Shown: positions 20,401-29,314 of the stretch, one piece after another | Layout: each line of letters begins with the position of its first letter | Position numbering within the stretch: position 1 is the first letter of the stretch | NCBI GenBank assembly: GCA_937907705.1 | Contig: CALCVP010000072.1 | Coordinates: forward strand, 1-64,000 | Direction of reading: 5' to 3' | Length of the DNA: 64,000 nucleotides | Origin: an uncultured Prevotella sp. | Lineage (GTDB): Bacteria; Bacteroidota; Bacteroidia; Bacteroidales; Bacteroidaceae | Position numbers and translations under genes: made by a program | The notes under the pieces: model-generated | Database searches by the model: none | Told to the model about the DNA's origin: nothing | What the model saw: only the letters and a program-made list of their open reading frames with translations

Positions 20401-23400
20401 AACAACAGGCAACGACTGGCTGAAGCAGCCAGTCCGGCTGACCACGGCAGAGGGAGTGGAAGCCAACTTTACCCTTTACTACTTTGTACATGCGCAGAAG
20501 GCTCTGCTTACCGTGGCGCAAACAGACATCAGCACCACGATGGCCAAAGGCAAGACCCGCGATTATCCGATTACGCTGACTAACAGTGGCAAGACTGCTA
20601 CGGGCAAGATAACCGTCAGTGTACCTGATGCTGAATGGTTGACATGTGCTACACCTACTGACATGGCATCGCTGCAGCCTGGCGAACAGACCACGGTAGT
20701 GCTGCGCTTGACCCCTACCGACCGCCAGCAACTGAACAACATGGTAGGCGCAACAGTGGCCATGAACTGTGAAAACGGTGATGGCACATTGGTAAACCTG
20801 CGCGTTGAAACGGTATCTGAAGAGACCGGAACGTTGGTTATCGATGCTTGTGATGAATATACTTACAACACCAAGGAGCAACCTCATCTGCAAGGAGCCA
20901 CCGTTACCGTGCAACATCCTGTTACAAAGCAGGTGGTTGCCACTGACAAAACACGGCAAGACGGCCGTTGCCAGTTTGTATTGCCGGAGGGATATTACTA
21001 TGTTACCGTTACCGAACCTAAGCACACATCGTATGCGGGCACACTGATGGTAGATCCTGCACAGACCACCACCCAAGTGGTTAACCTCGGCTTGAACGGC
21101 ATCAGTATAGACATGACCTACGAAAAGACCGAGATTGAAGATGAATATGAGATAGAAACCACCGTGAAGTATGAGACAAACGTACCCATACCTGTGGTGG
21201 AAACCAACATGCCTTCTCATGTTGAGACCGACAAGTTGGCTGAAGGTGAGTCGCTGCTGTTCAATGTCGTGCTGACCAATCGTGGCTTGATATCAGCCAA
21301 GAACACCCAGTTTGTGCTGCCGGAGATTCAAGACGACCTTACGTTTACGCTGCTTGCCGACAACGGTTTTGAACTGAAGCCACAGCAAAGCGTTACCATG
21401 CCCGTAAAGGTTACACGCATCAACCAAGCTGCCAAGACTGCTGTGAAGAAGGCCGCCAAGGCAGGTGGCAGCGGCTGTACGGTACATTCGTTTACCCTTT
21501 ACGAGTCGGAGTGTGGTCCAGACAACCGCATTCATTCCTATGAGCGTACCTTTACTGTGCGCACTTGTAAGTCATCGCCCTCCAACCCCATTTCTCCAGG
21601 CAAGCCGGTCAACCCGGACAACGTTTCATTGCCATCTACTGGAGGCTGGACTGTTAAGGGCCCTACGGGCAGTCCCTCTACTCCAAGCAACAAAAAGACT
21701 GAAAGCAACAAGAAAAACTATGGCGAAATATTGGCGGACAAGTTTGAGTCATTTGTCTGCGACCCCTGTGTCAATAACTTTATGAAGGCAGGAGCCGATT
21801 GTGCCGGTTGGGATGATGACCATCCGGTGCAGTCAATCATAAAGAAAATACCTGTCATTGGCGATGCCTTGGGCTGTGGCTTCGACCTCTATAACTGTTC
21901 AAAGGAAAAAGGCGGACGCTGGTTCTCAAGATGTGGCGGCGATTTGTTCAGTTGTGCCATGCAAGCGTGCGAGGCCATTGGAGGAACATTAGCGGGTATA
22001 GGTACAGCCTACAAAGACCCTAAGCTCTTTGTAGGGGGAAAGCTTATGGAGGCTATATGCAAGATAGCAGGTAAAGGAAAAGAGTATGGAGATTGTGGAA
22101 ACAAGCTGTTGACTGCCTGCAACGACTTGGACAACAACAAGAAAAATACCGCTCGGAGCACTGTTGCCAAGGCTGAATCAGCAGGCAACGGTTATCCGTC
22201 TTACATCACTCAGTTCCAAGACAAAATGCGCTATGTGCTGGATGGACGTAAAGCCATACACGATTATGTGCACGAACTGTTGGGCACTTACGACTTTGAA
22301 AATGCTGATTTGGCTGATATGTATCTGCTCTTGCAGAAGATTGGCGAGCAACCTGCCGACCAACTGATAGAGGCAAGTACCTTGGCGGTTTATAAACCAG
22401 AAAGCGTCAGCGACTCTACCTTTGCCGCCTTTATAGCCCGTATCAACAATACCATGCTCAGAGAGCAAGGCAAGGCGGTGACAGACACCAACTATATACA
22501 CACTGACAGGATAGAAGGCTATCTGCAACGCATCAAGACTTGCAATGAGGTGGCAGACAACTATGGCTACAACAGTGTGGCAGACATGGTAGAAGATGCC
22601 TATACCCAGCTGCTTGTCGGCTATGAGGGTGCCGGCAATTCGGTATGTTCGTCTGTAACGTTGCAGCTCTCTCAGACTGCTACCATGACCCGTCAGGCTA
22701 TCCGTGGCACGCTGACCGTGCTGAACGGACATGCTGCCAATGCGATGAAAGACGTGAAACTCAACCTCACCGTGTTTGACAAGGACGGAAACATTGCCGG
22801 TACAGACCTTATGCAAGTGGTGCCGGAGAGTCTGGAAGGCTTTGAAGGGCAACTTGACCTTACAGCAGGCTGGAGTCTGAAAGCCAATACCGAGGGCAAG
22901 GCTACTGTGCTGTTTATACCTACCAAGACGGCTGCCAAAACCGCAGAGACTCCTTATACCTTCAAAGGTTCTATCTCTTATGTAGACCCGTTTGCCGATC
23001 TGGAAGTGATGCGTGAGCTTACGCCCACCACATTGACAGTGAACCCGTCGCCCAATCTTGACCTCGACTACTTCATGCAGCGTGATATCTATGGCGACGA
23101 CCCGTTGACCACTGATGTGGTAGAACCCAGCAAGACGGCAGAGTTTGCCCTTGTTGTCAACAATAAGGGTTACGGCGATGCCACCAATGTGCGCATGATA
23201 ACCCGCCAGCCCGCTATTGTAGACAATGAAAAAGGTCTTGACGTGAAGTTCCAGATAGAGAGCAGCCAGCTGAATGGTGCAGATGCTACCTTGGCACTCA
23301 ATGCAAACATCGCTACCGAATTTGGCAATATAGCCGCCCACAAGCAAGCTTACGCCCAGTGGTGGCTCAAGAGTTCGCTGTTAGGCCACTTTACCGCTTA

Positions 23401-25786
23401 TGACGTGAAGACCACCCATGTAACCAGCTACGGCAATGAGAACCTGTCGTTGCTCGACCATGTGGCTATACATGAGCTGATACACGGCTTTACTGTGGCC
23501 AAGACCGACAGTCAGACAGTGCGTGGCTTCTTGGTAAATGATATAGCCGATGCTGCCGATTTGCCCGATATGGTCTATTTCAGCAACGGTACTGAGGAGC
23601 AGACTGTGCAGCAAGCTGCGGCTACCGACATGGCAGTTGACGGCGACAATCAGTACAAGCTTACCATTACACCTGCCGCTTCCGGTTGGCAGTATGGCGC
23701 TGTGGCAGATGTTACGGCAGGCAAGCAGGAGCTGATAGCTGTAAAGCGCATGAGCGATGGGGCGGAGCTGGCAGCCGACAACTTCTGGACTACCGACCGC
23801 ACCCTGCGTGACGGACATAACCCTGTGTATGAAAACAAGTTGCACTTTATAGTCAATGCCGACCAGACAGAAACCTATCAGCTTACCTTTGCCCCGCGAG
23901 CTACGGTAGAACTCTGTGTAGACAGCATTGTGGGTGCACCGGAGGCAGGTAAACTTATGACTGCTCCGCTCCGGCAGCTCAAGGTGTTGTTCAACAAGCC
24001 TATTGTGGAACGCACCTTTACTGCGGATGCCATCCGGCTCAATTGCCAGGGCAAGCAGGTGGCTATCACGGGCATTGCTGTCAGCAAACAGACAGACAAT
24101 GCTTACCTGATAGACCTTGGCGACGCAACATTGGCCAATGGCTACTATGTACTGACCGTGCAGACGCAGGGCATAACCGATGCTGAGGGCTACCAAGGCA
24201 GTCAAGGCAAGCAGACCGCATGGACCCAATATGCAGATGGCAAGGTGGCTGTAAGCGTGGCAATAGAGCCTGACCAATCCGGTACGGCTACACCTGCTAC
24301 TGCCCGACAACCTTATGGCGAGGCAATAGCTTTTGCGGCACAAGCTGCCCGAGGCTATGAGTTTGCCTACTGGAAGCGTGGCGATGAAATATGCAGCCGC
24401 ACGGCAACCTTCAGTTATACGCCTGTGGCAGATGAGGCATTTACCGTAGTGTTTATTCCTGTAAAGCACCATGTAACCGTCAGCTATGATGCTGCGGCAG
24501 GTACGGTAGGGGGCAGTCAGACAGGCATCTACGACCACCACACCACGCTGCAACTGACAGCTGAGGCAGCCCAAGGTTATGAGTTTGCCGGATGGACGGT
24601 CAACGGCAAGGCTGCGTCTGCCGAGGCTACCCTGCAATATACCGTAGACAGCGATGCAGAAATAGAGGCACGCTTCAACAAACTGAGTGATGTAACGCTG
24701 CACCTGAAGAGCGGCTGGAACTGGATAGCCCACAACGCCCAAACTCCTTTGGAGCCACAAGCACTGATACCAGAGGGTGCCGACCGGCTTGTGGCAGCCA
24801 CTCAGCAGCTTGTCTATACTGAAGAAAAAGGATGGACAGGCAGCTTGGCAAACCTTACAGCCGACCAAATGTACAAGGTGCACATGCTTGCCGATGTTGA
24901 GGCTGCCGTTACAGGTCCTGAGGTAGATGCTGCCGAGTGGCAGACCGAACTGAAAGCCGGCGTCAACTGGGTGGGATATCCGTTGGACAAGACGCTCAAG
25001 CTACACCATGCTTTGGGCAATGTGCAGCCCGATAACGGCGACTATATGGTGGGGCAGCGTGGCTTTGCCACCTATCACAACGGCACATGGATAGCTACAC
25101 TTACCACTTTGGTGCCGGGCGAGGGCTATCAGTATGGCACCCAAACGGGCAAGACGCTTAGCTATACGCAGCAAACTGCCACTACCGCTCCGCTGCATGC
25201 TGCCGATGTTGCCACAGCTTCGCCTTGGCAGGTAGACAGATATGCTTACCCGCAGGTAATGCCAGTGGTGGCGCAGTTGCAAGCCAATGGCATGGATGCT
25301 GATGCCAACCGCTATGTGATAGCCGCTTTCTGCGGTACCGAGTGCCGCGGTGTGGGTGCTGTGGCAGACGGCTTTGTGCTGATGAATGTGTACGGTACAG
25401 CGGGCGACAACATTACCTTCAAGGCTTATGCTGCCGACAACAGTCAGGAATATGAGGTAACACCGTCTGTCCAGTTGGAAAATACAATGCGCGGTTCTGC
25501 CGATAAGCCACTGCTGCTGAATGTCAACACGGCATCGGGCATCAGTGCGGTGAGCCTGTCATGGCGTGTATCTTCGCCTATGTATGAGCGTCTCTATGTG
25601 CATGGCTTCAATGCTCCTGTCAGTCTTCGCTTGACGGATACTGCCGGCGCCACAGTGCTCTGTCTTGGCAATGTAGGCGGAGAGAGTGGGGCAGACGTAA
25701 GCCGACTGGCTGATGGTGTGTACATCTTGACAGTAGAAGCCCAAGGGCGCACCTTGCGCACCAAGGTTGTCAAACGCCACAGATAA
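17456..25786 (+). CDS. Giant multidomain T9SS surface protein with N-terminal cohesin-like module
   Basis: This 2776-residue secreted protein starts with a signal peptide (cleavage near CIHAQ). Modules read by eye: cohesin-like sandwich about 25-160; CARDB-like domain 161-280; several Calx-beta-like repeats about 285-705, each ending in a DD-containing turn; another CARDB-like domain about 706-800; Ig-like domains to about 1400; a cysteine-rich part about 1430-1560 (11 Cys) containing a hydrophobic IPVIGDALGCGFDLYNC segment; a helical part about 1570-1760; more Ig-like domains; two InlB-type repeats about 2285-2408 (GYEFAYWK, GYEFAGWT); a duplicated SGWNWIAHNA / AGVNWVGYPL module from about 2418; and a C-terminal T9SS sorting domain from about 2700 ending ADGVYILTVEAQGRTLRTKVV. 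Likely an adhesin or scaffold. No enzyme motif was recognised. Confidence 0.82.
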   Translation: MKQIQRSMLLVALLSLLTLCIHAQNSNRLFVPDLSGVKSTAITVPVNLSNTTTDVVALQFNITLPAEALTIDPASVSLTDRAADHQIVASSVSADTYKVMVYSPTNTPLKANAGAVVQLKGTITGSIVAGNTYPVQLSDVVISDAKGRNVMTGVGNGTVQEKPSADFTVSDISVSPAKMQPGDTLTVAWRVNNQGAAAAKGGWSERLVLADKQGHEVSLATLYSDSRQLASGGVALRQAKIALPKLLGIDGDVNLKIALVPNADAGEDLSYQSNNISSTANTPLNIGRKLYLQLPTAAVDESNQAAVRCQLGRSGSWLQNETFALVLKQGDSRLSVPAQVAIPAGQSSAYFYVNVADNDQFDADSVFVIEAAGNGYTATQATMTIADDEQLQLKLTASATEITEGDTFQLTVGIVPARSYPVTVNLTSELPARISCPSMVVIPAGQSQQTVSVTALDNDDIELQTTVAFKVSAEHCQSSECLVLLKDNDMPSIALSLTPKSVSEAAGSAAVMGLVKRNGNTDRKITVNLSDDADDAIYYSAKTLVLEKGVNEAQFSIGVVDKAEVDGQRVVRISAAVYASSCNCAAQGGSEGFVTDSITILDDDGPALQLVAPNAVMLEGTKGNIITVSRNTDTAKALGITLSSSQDAQLAYNHSVVIPAGQRSVNVEVEVKANEEAGDNSIVAFTATADGYTQGACWVQISDQSLPDAVLSRLSADKKTAGAGDKLTVTAVLKNQGNQPLPAITPVNIYLNQTLIATAYTQEPLKQNDSVALQKTVSLPNATGKRILRAVVNEKQTVKELLYANNSSANVSIELQPAFTATAKTNKKTYAQGETVTVNGQLTGRFEEGDSIEVYVINDGLRQTVTSYTDEKGNFAATWKPYNRQCGHFIVGACFPGENLRKEMTSFDIYGLTLGANYASEELNVGETATGKVLLTNPAAQKLTQLKVTPQTTAKNITWAVPQTVAGGQSVELTYTVLGDAVTTGNDWLKQPVRLTTAEGVEANFTLYYFVHAQKALLTVAQTDISTTMAKGKTRDYPITLTNSGKTATGKITVSVPDAEWLTCATPTDMASLQPGEQTTVVLRLTPTDRQQLNNMVGATVAMNCENGDGTLVNLRVETVSEETGTLVIDACDEYTYNTKEQPHLQGATVTVQHPVTKQVVATDKTRQDGRCQFVLPEGYYYVTVTEPKHTSYAGTLMVDPAQTTTQVVNLGLNGISIDMTYEKTEIEDEYEIETTVKYETNVPIPVVETNMPSHVETDKLAEGESLLFNVVLTNRGLISAKNTQFVLPEIQDDLTFTLLADNGFELKPQQSVTMPVKVTRINQAAKTAVKKAAKAGGSGCTVHSFTLYESECGPDNRIHSYERTFTVRTCKSSPSNPISPGKPVNPDNVSLPSTGGWTVKGPTGSPSTPSNKKTESNKKNYGEILADKFESFVCDPCVNNFMKAGADCAGWDDDHPVQSIIKKIPVIGDALGCGFDLYNCSKEKGGRWFSRCGGDLFSCAMQACEAIGGTLAGIGTAYKDPKLFVGGKLMEAICKIAGKGKEYGDCGNKLLTACNDLDNNKKNTARSTVAKAESAGNGYPSYITQFQDKMRYVLDGRKAIHDYVHELLGTYDFENADLADMYLLLQKIGEQPADQLIEASTLAVYKPESVSDSTFAAFIARINNTMLREQGKAVTDTNYIHTDRIEGYLQRIKTCNEVADNYGYNSVADMVEDAYTQLLVGYEGAGNSVCSSVTLQLSQTATMTRQAIRGTLTVLNGHAANAMKDVKLNLTVFDKDGNIAGTDLMQVVPESLEGFEGQLDLTAGWSLKANTEGKATVLFIPTKTAAKTAETPYTFKGSISYVDPFADLEVMRELTPTTLTVNPSPNLDLDYFMQRDIYGDDPLTTDVVEPSKTAEFALVVNNKGYGDATNVRMITRQPAIVDNEKGLDVKFQIESSQLNGADATLALNANIATEFGNIAAHKQAYAQWWLKSSLLGHFTAYDVKTTHVTSYGNENLSLLDHVAIHELIHGFTVAKTDSQTVRGFLVNDIADAADLPDMVYFSNGTEEQTVQQAAATDMAVDGDNQYKLTITPAASGWQYGAVADVTAGKQELIAVKRMSDGAELAADNFWTTDRTLRDGHNPVYENKLHFIVNADQTETYQLTFAPRATVELCVDSIVGAPEAGKLMTAPLRQLKVLFNKPIVERTFTADAIRLNCQGKQVAITGIAVSKQTDNAYLIDLGDATLANGYYVLTVQTQGITDAEGYQGSQGKQTAWTQYADGKVAVSVAIEPDQSGTATPATARQPYGEAIAFAAQAARGYEFAYWKRGDEICSRTATFSYTPVADEAFTVVFIPVKHHVTVSYDAAAGTVGGSQTGIYDHHTTLQLTAEAAQGYEFAGWTVNGKAASAEATLQYTVDSDAEIEARFNKLSDVTLHLKSGWNWIAHNAQTPLEPQALIPEGADRLVAATQQLVYTEEKGWTGSLANLTADQMYKVHMLADVEAAVTGPEVDAAEWQTELKAGVNWVGYPLDKTLKLHHALGNVQPDNGDYMVGQRGFATYHNGTWIATLTTLVPGEGYQYGTQTGKTLSYTQQTATTAPLHAADVATASPWQVDRYAYPQVMPVVAQLQANGMDADANRYVIAAFCGTECRGVGAVADGFVLMNVYGTAGDNITFKAYAADNSQEYEVTPSVQLENTMRGSADKPLLLNVNTASGISAVSLSWRVSSPMYERLYVHGFNAPVSLRLTDTAGATVLCLGNVGGESGADVSRLADGVYILTVEAQGRTLRTKVVKRHR

Positions 25787-25821
25787 CAAATGTGACCATC
25801 GTATATACACTTGTTAAAGCA

Positions 25822-25865
25822 CGAAGAAAGCCCGGTTGCCTACATGGGCAACCGGGCTTTCTTCG
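25822..25865 (+). terminator. Intrinsic terminator after the giant protein gene
   Basis: Perfect 19-base arms (25822-25840 and 25847-25865) with GC-rich core GCCCGGTTGCC form a very stable stem 35 bases past the stop. The following sequence is not a long T-run, but the stem contains CTTTCTTC near its base. Confidence 0.85.
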
Positions 25866-25915
25866 CATGTTGGCATATTGTTGGCAGGGCGCTTGCCAAC
25901 AGCTGTTTTCCAACA

Positions 25916-26011
25916 GCGGTGCAATCGCCTTGCAAGAGCATGGCAATTGCTTGCTGATAACGGTGCAATCGGCTGCCGATTGCACCGCTTTTGCAACCCG
26001 ATTGCAGTGCT
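25916..26011. repeat. 22-base phased repeat array B
   Basis: Cores start at 25916, 25938, 25960, 25982 and 26004, exactly 22 bases apart: GCGGTGCA, GCATGGCA, ACGGTGCA, GCACCGCT, GCAGTGCT. The first three units read as the reverse complement (core followed by ATCG or ATTG); the last two read forward (GATT before the core). The junction therefore creates an inverted repeat around 25961-25988. It lies between the giant-protein terminator and the metK promoter. Confidence 0.8.
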
Positions 26012-26094
26012 TTTGAAAAAGATGAACAGAAAGAAAGGCTTTTCAAAGCGCTTTTGGCGTGGCAGTACAAGATAAGTTAAAAAGCAGTTTTGAT

Positions 26095-26125
26095 TTTGTT
26101 TTTCAAGTTATTTGCCGTAATTTTG
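26095..26125 (+). promoter_or_regulatory. Promoter of metK
   Basis: TTTG (26095-26098), 19 bases, then TAATTTTG (26118-26125) is an exact match to the Bacteroidetes housekeeping promoter. The leader to the ATG at 26177 is only about 45 bases, too short for a SAM riboswitch. Confidence 0.85.
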
Positions 26126-26176
26126 CACGCTATTTAGTATTTAATAAGGTAATCATATAAAAATATACATAGAAAC

Positions 26177-27436
26177 ATGGCATATTTGTTTTCATCAGAA
26201 TCAGTGTCGGAAGGTCATCCAGACAAGGTGGCTGACCAGATATCCGACGCTATCCTTGACCAGTTTTTGGCTTACGACGACAAGGCACGTGTGGCAGTTG
26301 AGACCCTCGTTACTACCGGCCAGGTAATCATAGCCGGTGAGGTAAGCAGTTCAGAATATATCGACTTGCAGACCATAGCCCGCCGAACCATCAAGCGCAT
26401 AGGCTATACCAAGTCAGAATATCAGTTTGACGGCGACTCTTGCGGTATATTCAATGCCATTCATGAGCAGAGCGACGACATACACCGTGGCGTGGACAAC
26501 GGCACAGAAGAAGACCAAGGTGCAGGCGACCAAGGCATGATGTTCGGTTACGCTTGCAACGAGACAGAGAATTATATGCCTGTAACGCTTGACTTGGCAC
26601 ACCTGCTGGTGCGCACCTTGGCAGACATCCGCCGCGAAGGAAAGGTAATGACCTATCTGCGCCCAGACTCAAAGAGCCAGGTAACTGTGGAGTATAACGA
26701 CAACGGCGAGCCACAGCGCATAGACACCATTGTGGTAAGTACGCAGCACGACGAGTTTGACTCAGACGACAAGCGCATGCTCAACAAGATTAAAGACGAT
26801 GTAATCAATATACTCGTGCCGCGTGTAAAGGCACAGATACACAGCGAGAAAGTGCTGGCACTGTTTAACGACAACATCAAGTATCTGGTTAATCCTACCG
26901 GCAAGTTTGTTATCGGCGGCCCTCATGGCGACACTGGCTTGACAGGCCGTAAGATAATCGTGGATACCTATGGCGGCAAGGGCGCACATGGCGGTGGTGC
27001 TTTCTCGGGCAAAGACTCCAGCAAGGTAGACCGCTCGGCTGCTTATGCAGCCCGCCATATAGCCAAGAACATGGTAGCCGCCGGTGTGGCAGACGAGATG
27101 CTGGTGCAGATTAGCTATGCCATCGGTGTGGCTCGTCCGGTAAGCATCTGCGTAAATACCTACGGCAAAAGCCATGTCAACATGACCGACGGTGAGATAG
27201 CCCAGCACATCCAGAAGATGTTTGACCTCAGGCCAAAAGCCATTGAGCAGACTCTGAAGCTGCGTCAGCCTATGTTCAGCGAGACAGCAGCCTATGGCCA
27301 CATGGGCCGCAAGTGTGAGGTGGTGAAGAAGACCTTCAGCAGCCGTTATCACGACACCAAGACCATAGACGTGGAGCTGTTCACTTGGGAAAAGCTTGAC
27401 AAAGTAGACGATATCAAGCGCGAATTTGGAATCTAA
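26177..27436 (+). CDS. metK: S-adenosylmethionine synthetase
   Basis: MetK makes S-adenosylmethionine from methionine and ATP in the cytoplasm. The 419-residue sequence shows the N-terminal ESVSEGHPDKVADQISDAILD with the catalytic His and metal-binding Asp, the ATP-site loop GAGDQGMMFGYA, and the glycine-rich GGKGAHGGGAFSGKDSSKVDRS. The length is somewhat above the roughly 385 residues of the E. coli enzyme, with small insertions as in other Bacteroidales. It has its own promoter and a downstream hairpin. Confidence 0.97.
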   Translation: MAYLFSSESVSEGHPDKVADQISDAILDQFLAYDDKARVAVETLVTTGQVIIAGEVSSSEYIDLQTIARRTIKRIGYTKSEYQFDGDSCGIFNAIHEQSDDIHRGVDNGTEEDQGAGDQGMMFGYACNETENYMPVTLDLAHLLVRTLADIRREGKVMTYLRPDSKSQVTVEYNDNGEPQRIDTIVVSTQHDEFDSDDKRMLNKIKDDVINILVPRVKAQIHSEKVLALFNDNIKYLVNPTGKFVIGGPHGDTGLTGRKIIVDTYGGKGAHGGGAFSGKDSSKVDRSAAYAARHIAKNMVAAGVADEMLVQISYAIGVARPVSICVNTYGKSHVNMTDGEIAQHIQKMFDLRPKAIEQTLKLRQPMFSETAAYGHMGRKCEVVKKTFSSRYHDTKTIDVELFTWEKLDKVDDIKREFGI

Positions 27437-27459
27437 AAATACATATAACAAGCATACCG

Positions 27460-27493
27460 TGAAGCAGCTGCAGGGCATACTGTAGCTGCTTCA
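27460..27493 (+). terminator. Hairpin after metK
   Basis: TGAAGCAGCTGCAG (27460-27473) pairs with CTGTAGCTGCTTCA (27480-27493) over 14 positions with one G-T pair. There is no clear T-run, so it may be a partial terminator or a processing signal between metK and the DUF4271 gene. Confidence 0.5.
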
Positions 27494-27518
27494 GTTGCAA
27501 ATAGAAAGCATCTGAAGC

Positions 27519-28550
27519 ATGATTTTACATCAGACAGACTCAACAGCCGTAGCCGAACCTACAGAACAGGTAGGCCCTATCAAGGCCGAACGCCACGAAA
27601 CAGAGCCGCACCACCCCTATCAGGTGTTGCGCAAATTGCCCGCCAACGCTACGCCGGCGCAGCAAGACTCGGCCATACAAGCCGTGTTTCATGTAGAGAA
27701 CACCCACCTCAGCACACGGCCCGACACACTCCATCTGCCGGGACACGACAAAGGCAAGAGCGTGAAAGATGTAAGTCTGCCTCAATACTACCGCGAAAAC
27801 TTCTTCTCCAACGACCCCTACTATCATCCGGAGCTGGATGGAGGGCGCGTAGGTGTGGCAGGCGACCCTATGCCTTACACCATTCGCGGCGACAATACCA
27901 TTACGGGCTTGCTCTTGGGGTGCTTTATACTGGCACTGATATCTTTCTCCAAGTCGAGACGCTTTATCGTGCGGCAGGCCAAGAACTTCTTTTATGAGCC
28001 CAGTTCGCTCACCACTGAAGTGGCAGAAACATCCAATGAGCTGCGCTTCCAACTGTTCCTTGTATTGCAGACCAGCCTGCTGCTCTCGATCATATCATTC
28101 CTGTACACCCAAGATTGTGTGGCAGACACCTTTATACTCTCCTCACAATATCAGCTGATAGCCATCTTCTTTGGCGTATTTACAGGTTACTTTACCCTGC
28201 GGGCACTGCTCTATTGGATGGTCAACAATGTGTTCTTCGGCCGTAAGCGCAGCTGGCAGTGGCTCAAGCATTTACTCTTTATTACCTCCATGGAAGGCGT
28301 GGCACTGTTTCCATTGGTAATGCTGCAGTCTTATTTCGACCTCTCTGTGCAAAATGCTGTCATTTATGTTGCCACGGTAATAATAGTGGTTAAAATACTG
28401 CTGCTGTATAAGTGTTTTGTCGTGTTTTTCAGGCAAACCGCCTTTTTTCTGCAAATAATTTTGTACTTTTGTGCCCTTGAAATCATGCCGATGCTCTCGG
28501 TGTGGGGAATATTGACAATAATAGTTGACTATTTAAAAATAAAATTTTAG
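27519..28550 (+). CDS. DUF4271 domain-containing membrane protein
   Basis: The 343-residue protein has a polar N-terminal region of about 125 residues without a signal peptide, then about six hydrophobic segments (for example GLLLGCFILALISF, LFLVLQTSLLLSIISFLY, LIAIFFGVFTGYFTLRALLYW) and a hydrophobic C-terminus. This fits the DUF4271 family of Bacteroidetes inner-membrane proteins, which commonly sits directly before the uroporphyrinogen-III synthase gene, as here (gap of 11 bases). Biochemical function unknown. Confidence 0.85.
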   Translation: MILHQTDSTAVAEPTEQVGPIKAERHETEPHHPYQVLRKLPANATPAQQDSAIQAVFHVENTHLSTRPDTLHLPGHDKGKSVKDVSLPQYYRENFFSNDPYYHPELDGGRVGVAGDPMPYTIRGDNTITGLLLGCFILALISFSKSRRFIVRQAKNFFYEPSSLTTEVAETSNELRFQLFLVLQTSLLLSIISFLYTQDCVADTFILSSQYQLIAIFFGVFTGYFTLRALLYWMVNNVFFGRKRSWQWLKHLLFITSMEGVALFPLVMLQSYFDLSVQNAVIYVATVIIVVKILLLYKCFVVFFRQTAFFLQIILYFCALEIMPMLSVWGILTIIVDYLKIKF

Positions 28551-28561
28551 GAAATTTACTG

Positions 28562-29308
28562 ATGGTAAAGAAGATATTGGTATCGCAACCAAAGCCAAGT
28601 AGCGACAAATCGCCTTATTATGAAATGGAAAAAGAATATGGCGTAGAACTGATTTTTCGCCCATTTATCAAGGTAGAAGGAATCTCGTCAAAAGAGTTCC
28701 GCCAGCAGAAACTAAGCATTATGAACTTCACCGCTGTGGTCTTCACCTCTCGTCATGCCATAGACAACTATTTTAAACTGGCAGCTGAGATGCGTATAGA
28801 GATACCTGAGACAATGAAATACTTCTGCGTTACCGAGACAATAGCCCTTTATATACAGAAGTATGTGCAGTATCGCAAGCGTAAGGTGTTCTTTGGCAAG
28901 ACCGGCAAGATAGACGACTTGCTGCCCACTATGATCAAACACAAGGCAGAAAAGTATCTTGTGCCACTGAGCGATGTACATGATGACAGCGTAAAGAAGC
29001 TGTTGGATGCAAAAAAACTCAACCATACAGAGTGCGTGATGTATCGCACTGTAAGCAACAACTTTACCGAAGAAGAGGTTAAAAACTTTGATTACGACAT
29101 GTGCATCTTCTTCAGCCCTTCAGGCATCAGTGCCTTTACCAACACCTTTGGCGACACCATGAACGACAAGGTAGTGGTAGGTACCTTTGGCCCTGCTACC
29201 GCCAAGGCAGCACATGATGCAGGCTTGAAAGTGGCATTGGAGGCTCCTACCAAAGAGCATCCGTCCATGACAAGCGCATTACACGATTATCTTGAACAGA
29301 ATCAATAA
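28562..29308 (+). CDS. hemD: Uroporphyrinogen-III synthase family protein
   Basis: The 248-residue protein is a HemD-type enzyme, which closes hydroxymethylbilane to uroporphyrinogen III in tetrapyrrole synthesis. Visible family blocks are KILVSQPKP at the start, AVVFTSRHAIDNYF around residues 55-70, and ICFFSPSGISAFT-like sequence (MCIFFSPSGISAF) near residue 185, followed by a GTFGPATAKAAHDAGLKV stretch. Sequence conservation in this family is low, so the call also rests on position after the DUF4271 gene and before rnpA. Cytoplasmic; no signal peptide. Confidence 0.85.
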   Translation: MVKKILVSQPKPSSDKSPYYEMEKEYGVELIFRPFIKVEGISSKEFRQQKLSIMNFTAVVFTSRHAIDNYFKLAAEMRIEIPETMKYFCVTETIALYIQKYVQYRKRKVFFGKTGKIDDLLPTMIKHKAEKYLVPLSDVHDDSVKKLLDAKKLNHTECVMYRTVSNNFTEEEVKNFDYDMCIFFSPSGISAFTNTFGDTMNDKVVVGTFGPATAKAAHDAGLKVALEAPTKEHPSMTSALHDYLEQNQ

Positions 29309-29314
29309 TACTTT

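Noticed and set aside
19706..24883. Long open frames on the minus strand within the giant surface protein gene (about 390-500 codons)
   Set aside because: They lie wholly inside a coherent, motif-rich plus-strand gene, have no signal peptide or family motif, and arise from its regular codon use.
26126..26176. SAM riboswitch before metK
   Set aside because: The leader from the consensus promoter to the ATG is only about 45 bases and has no suitable fold.
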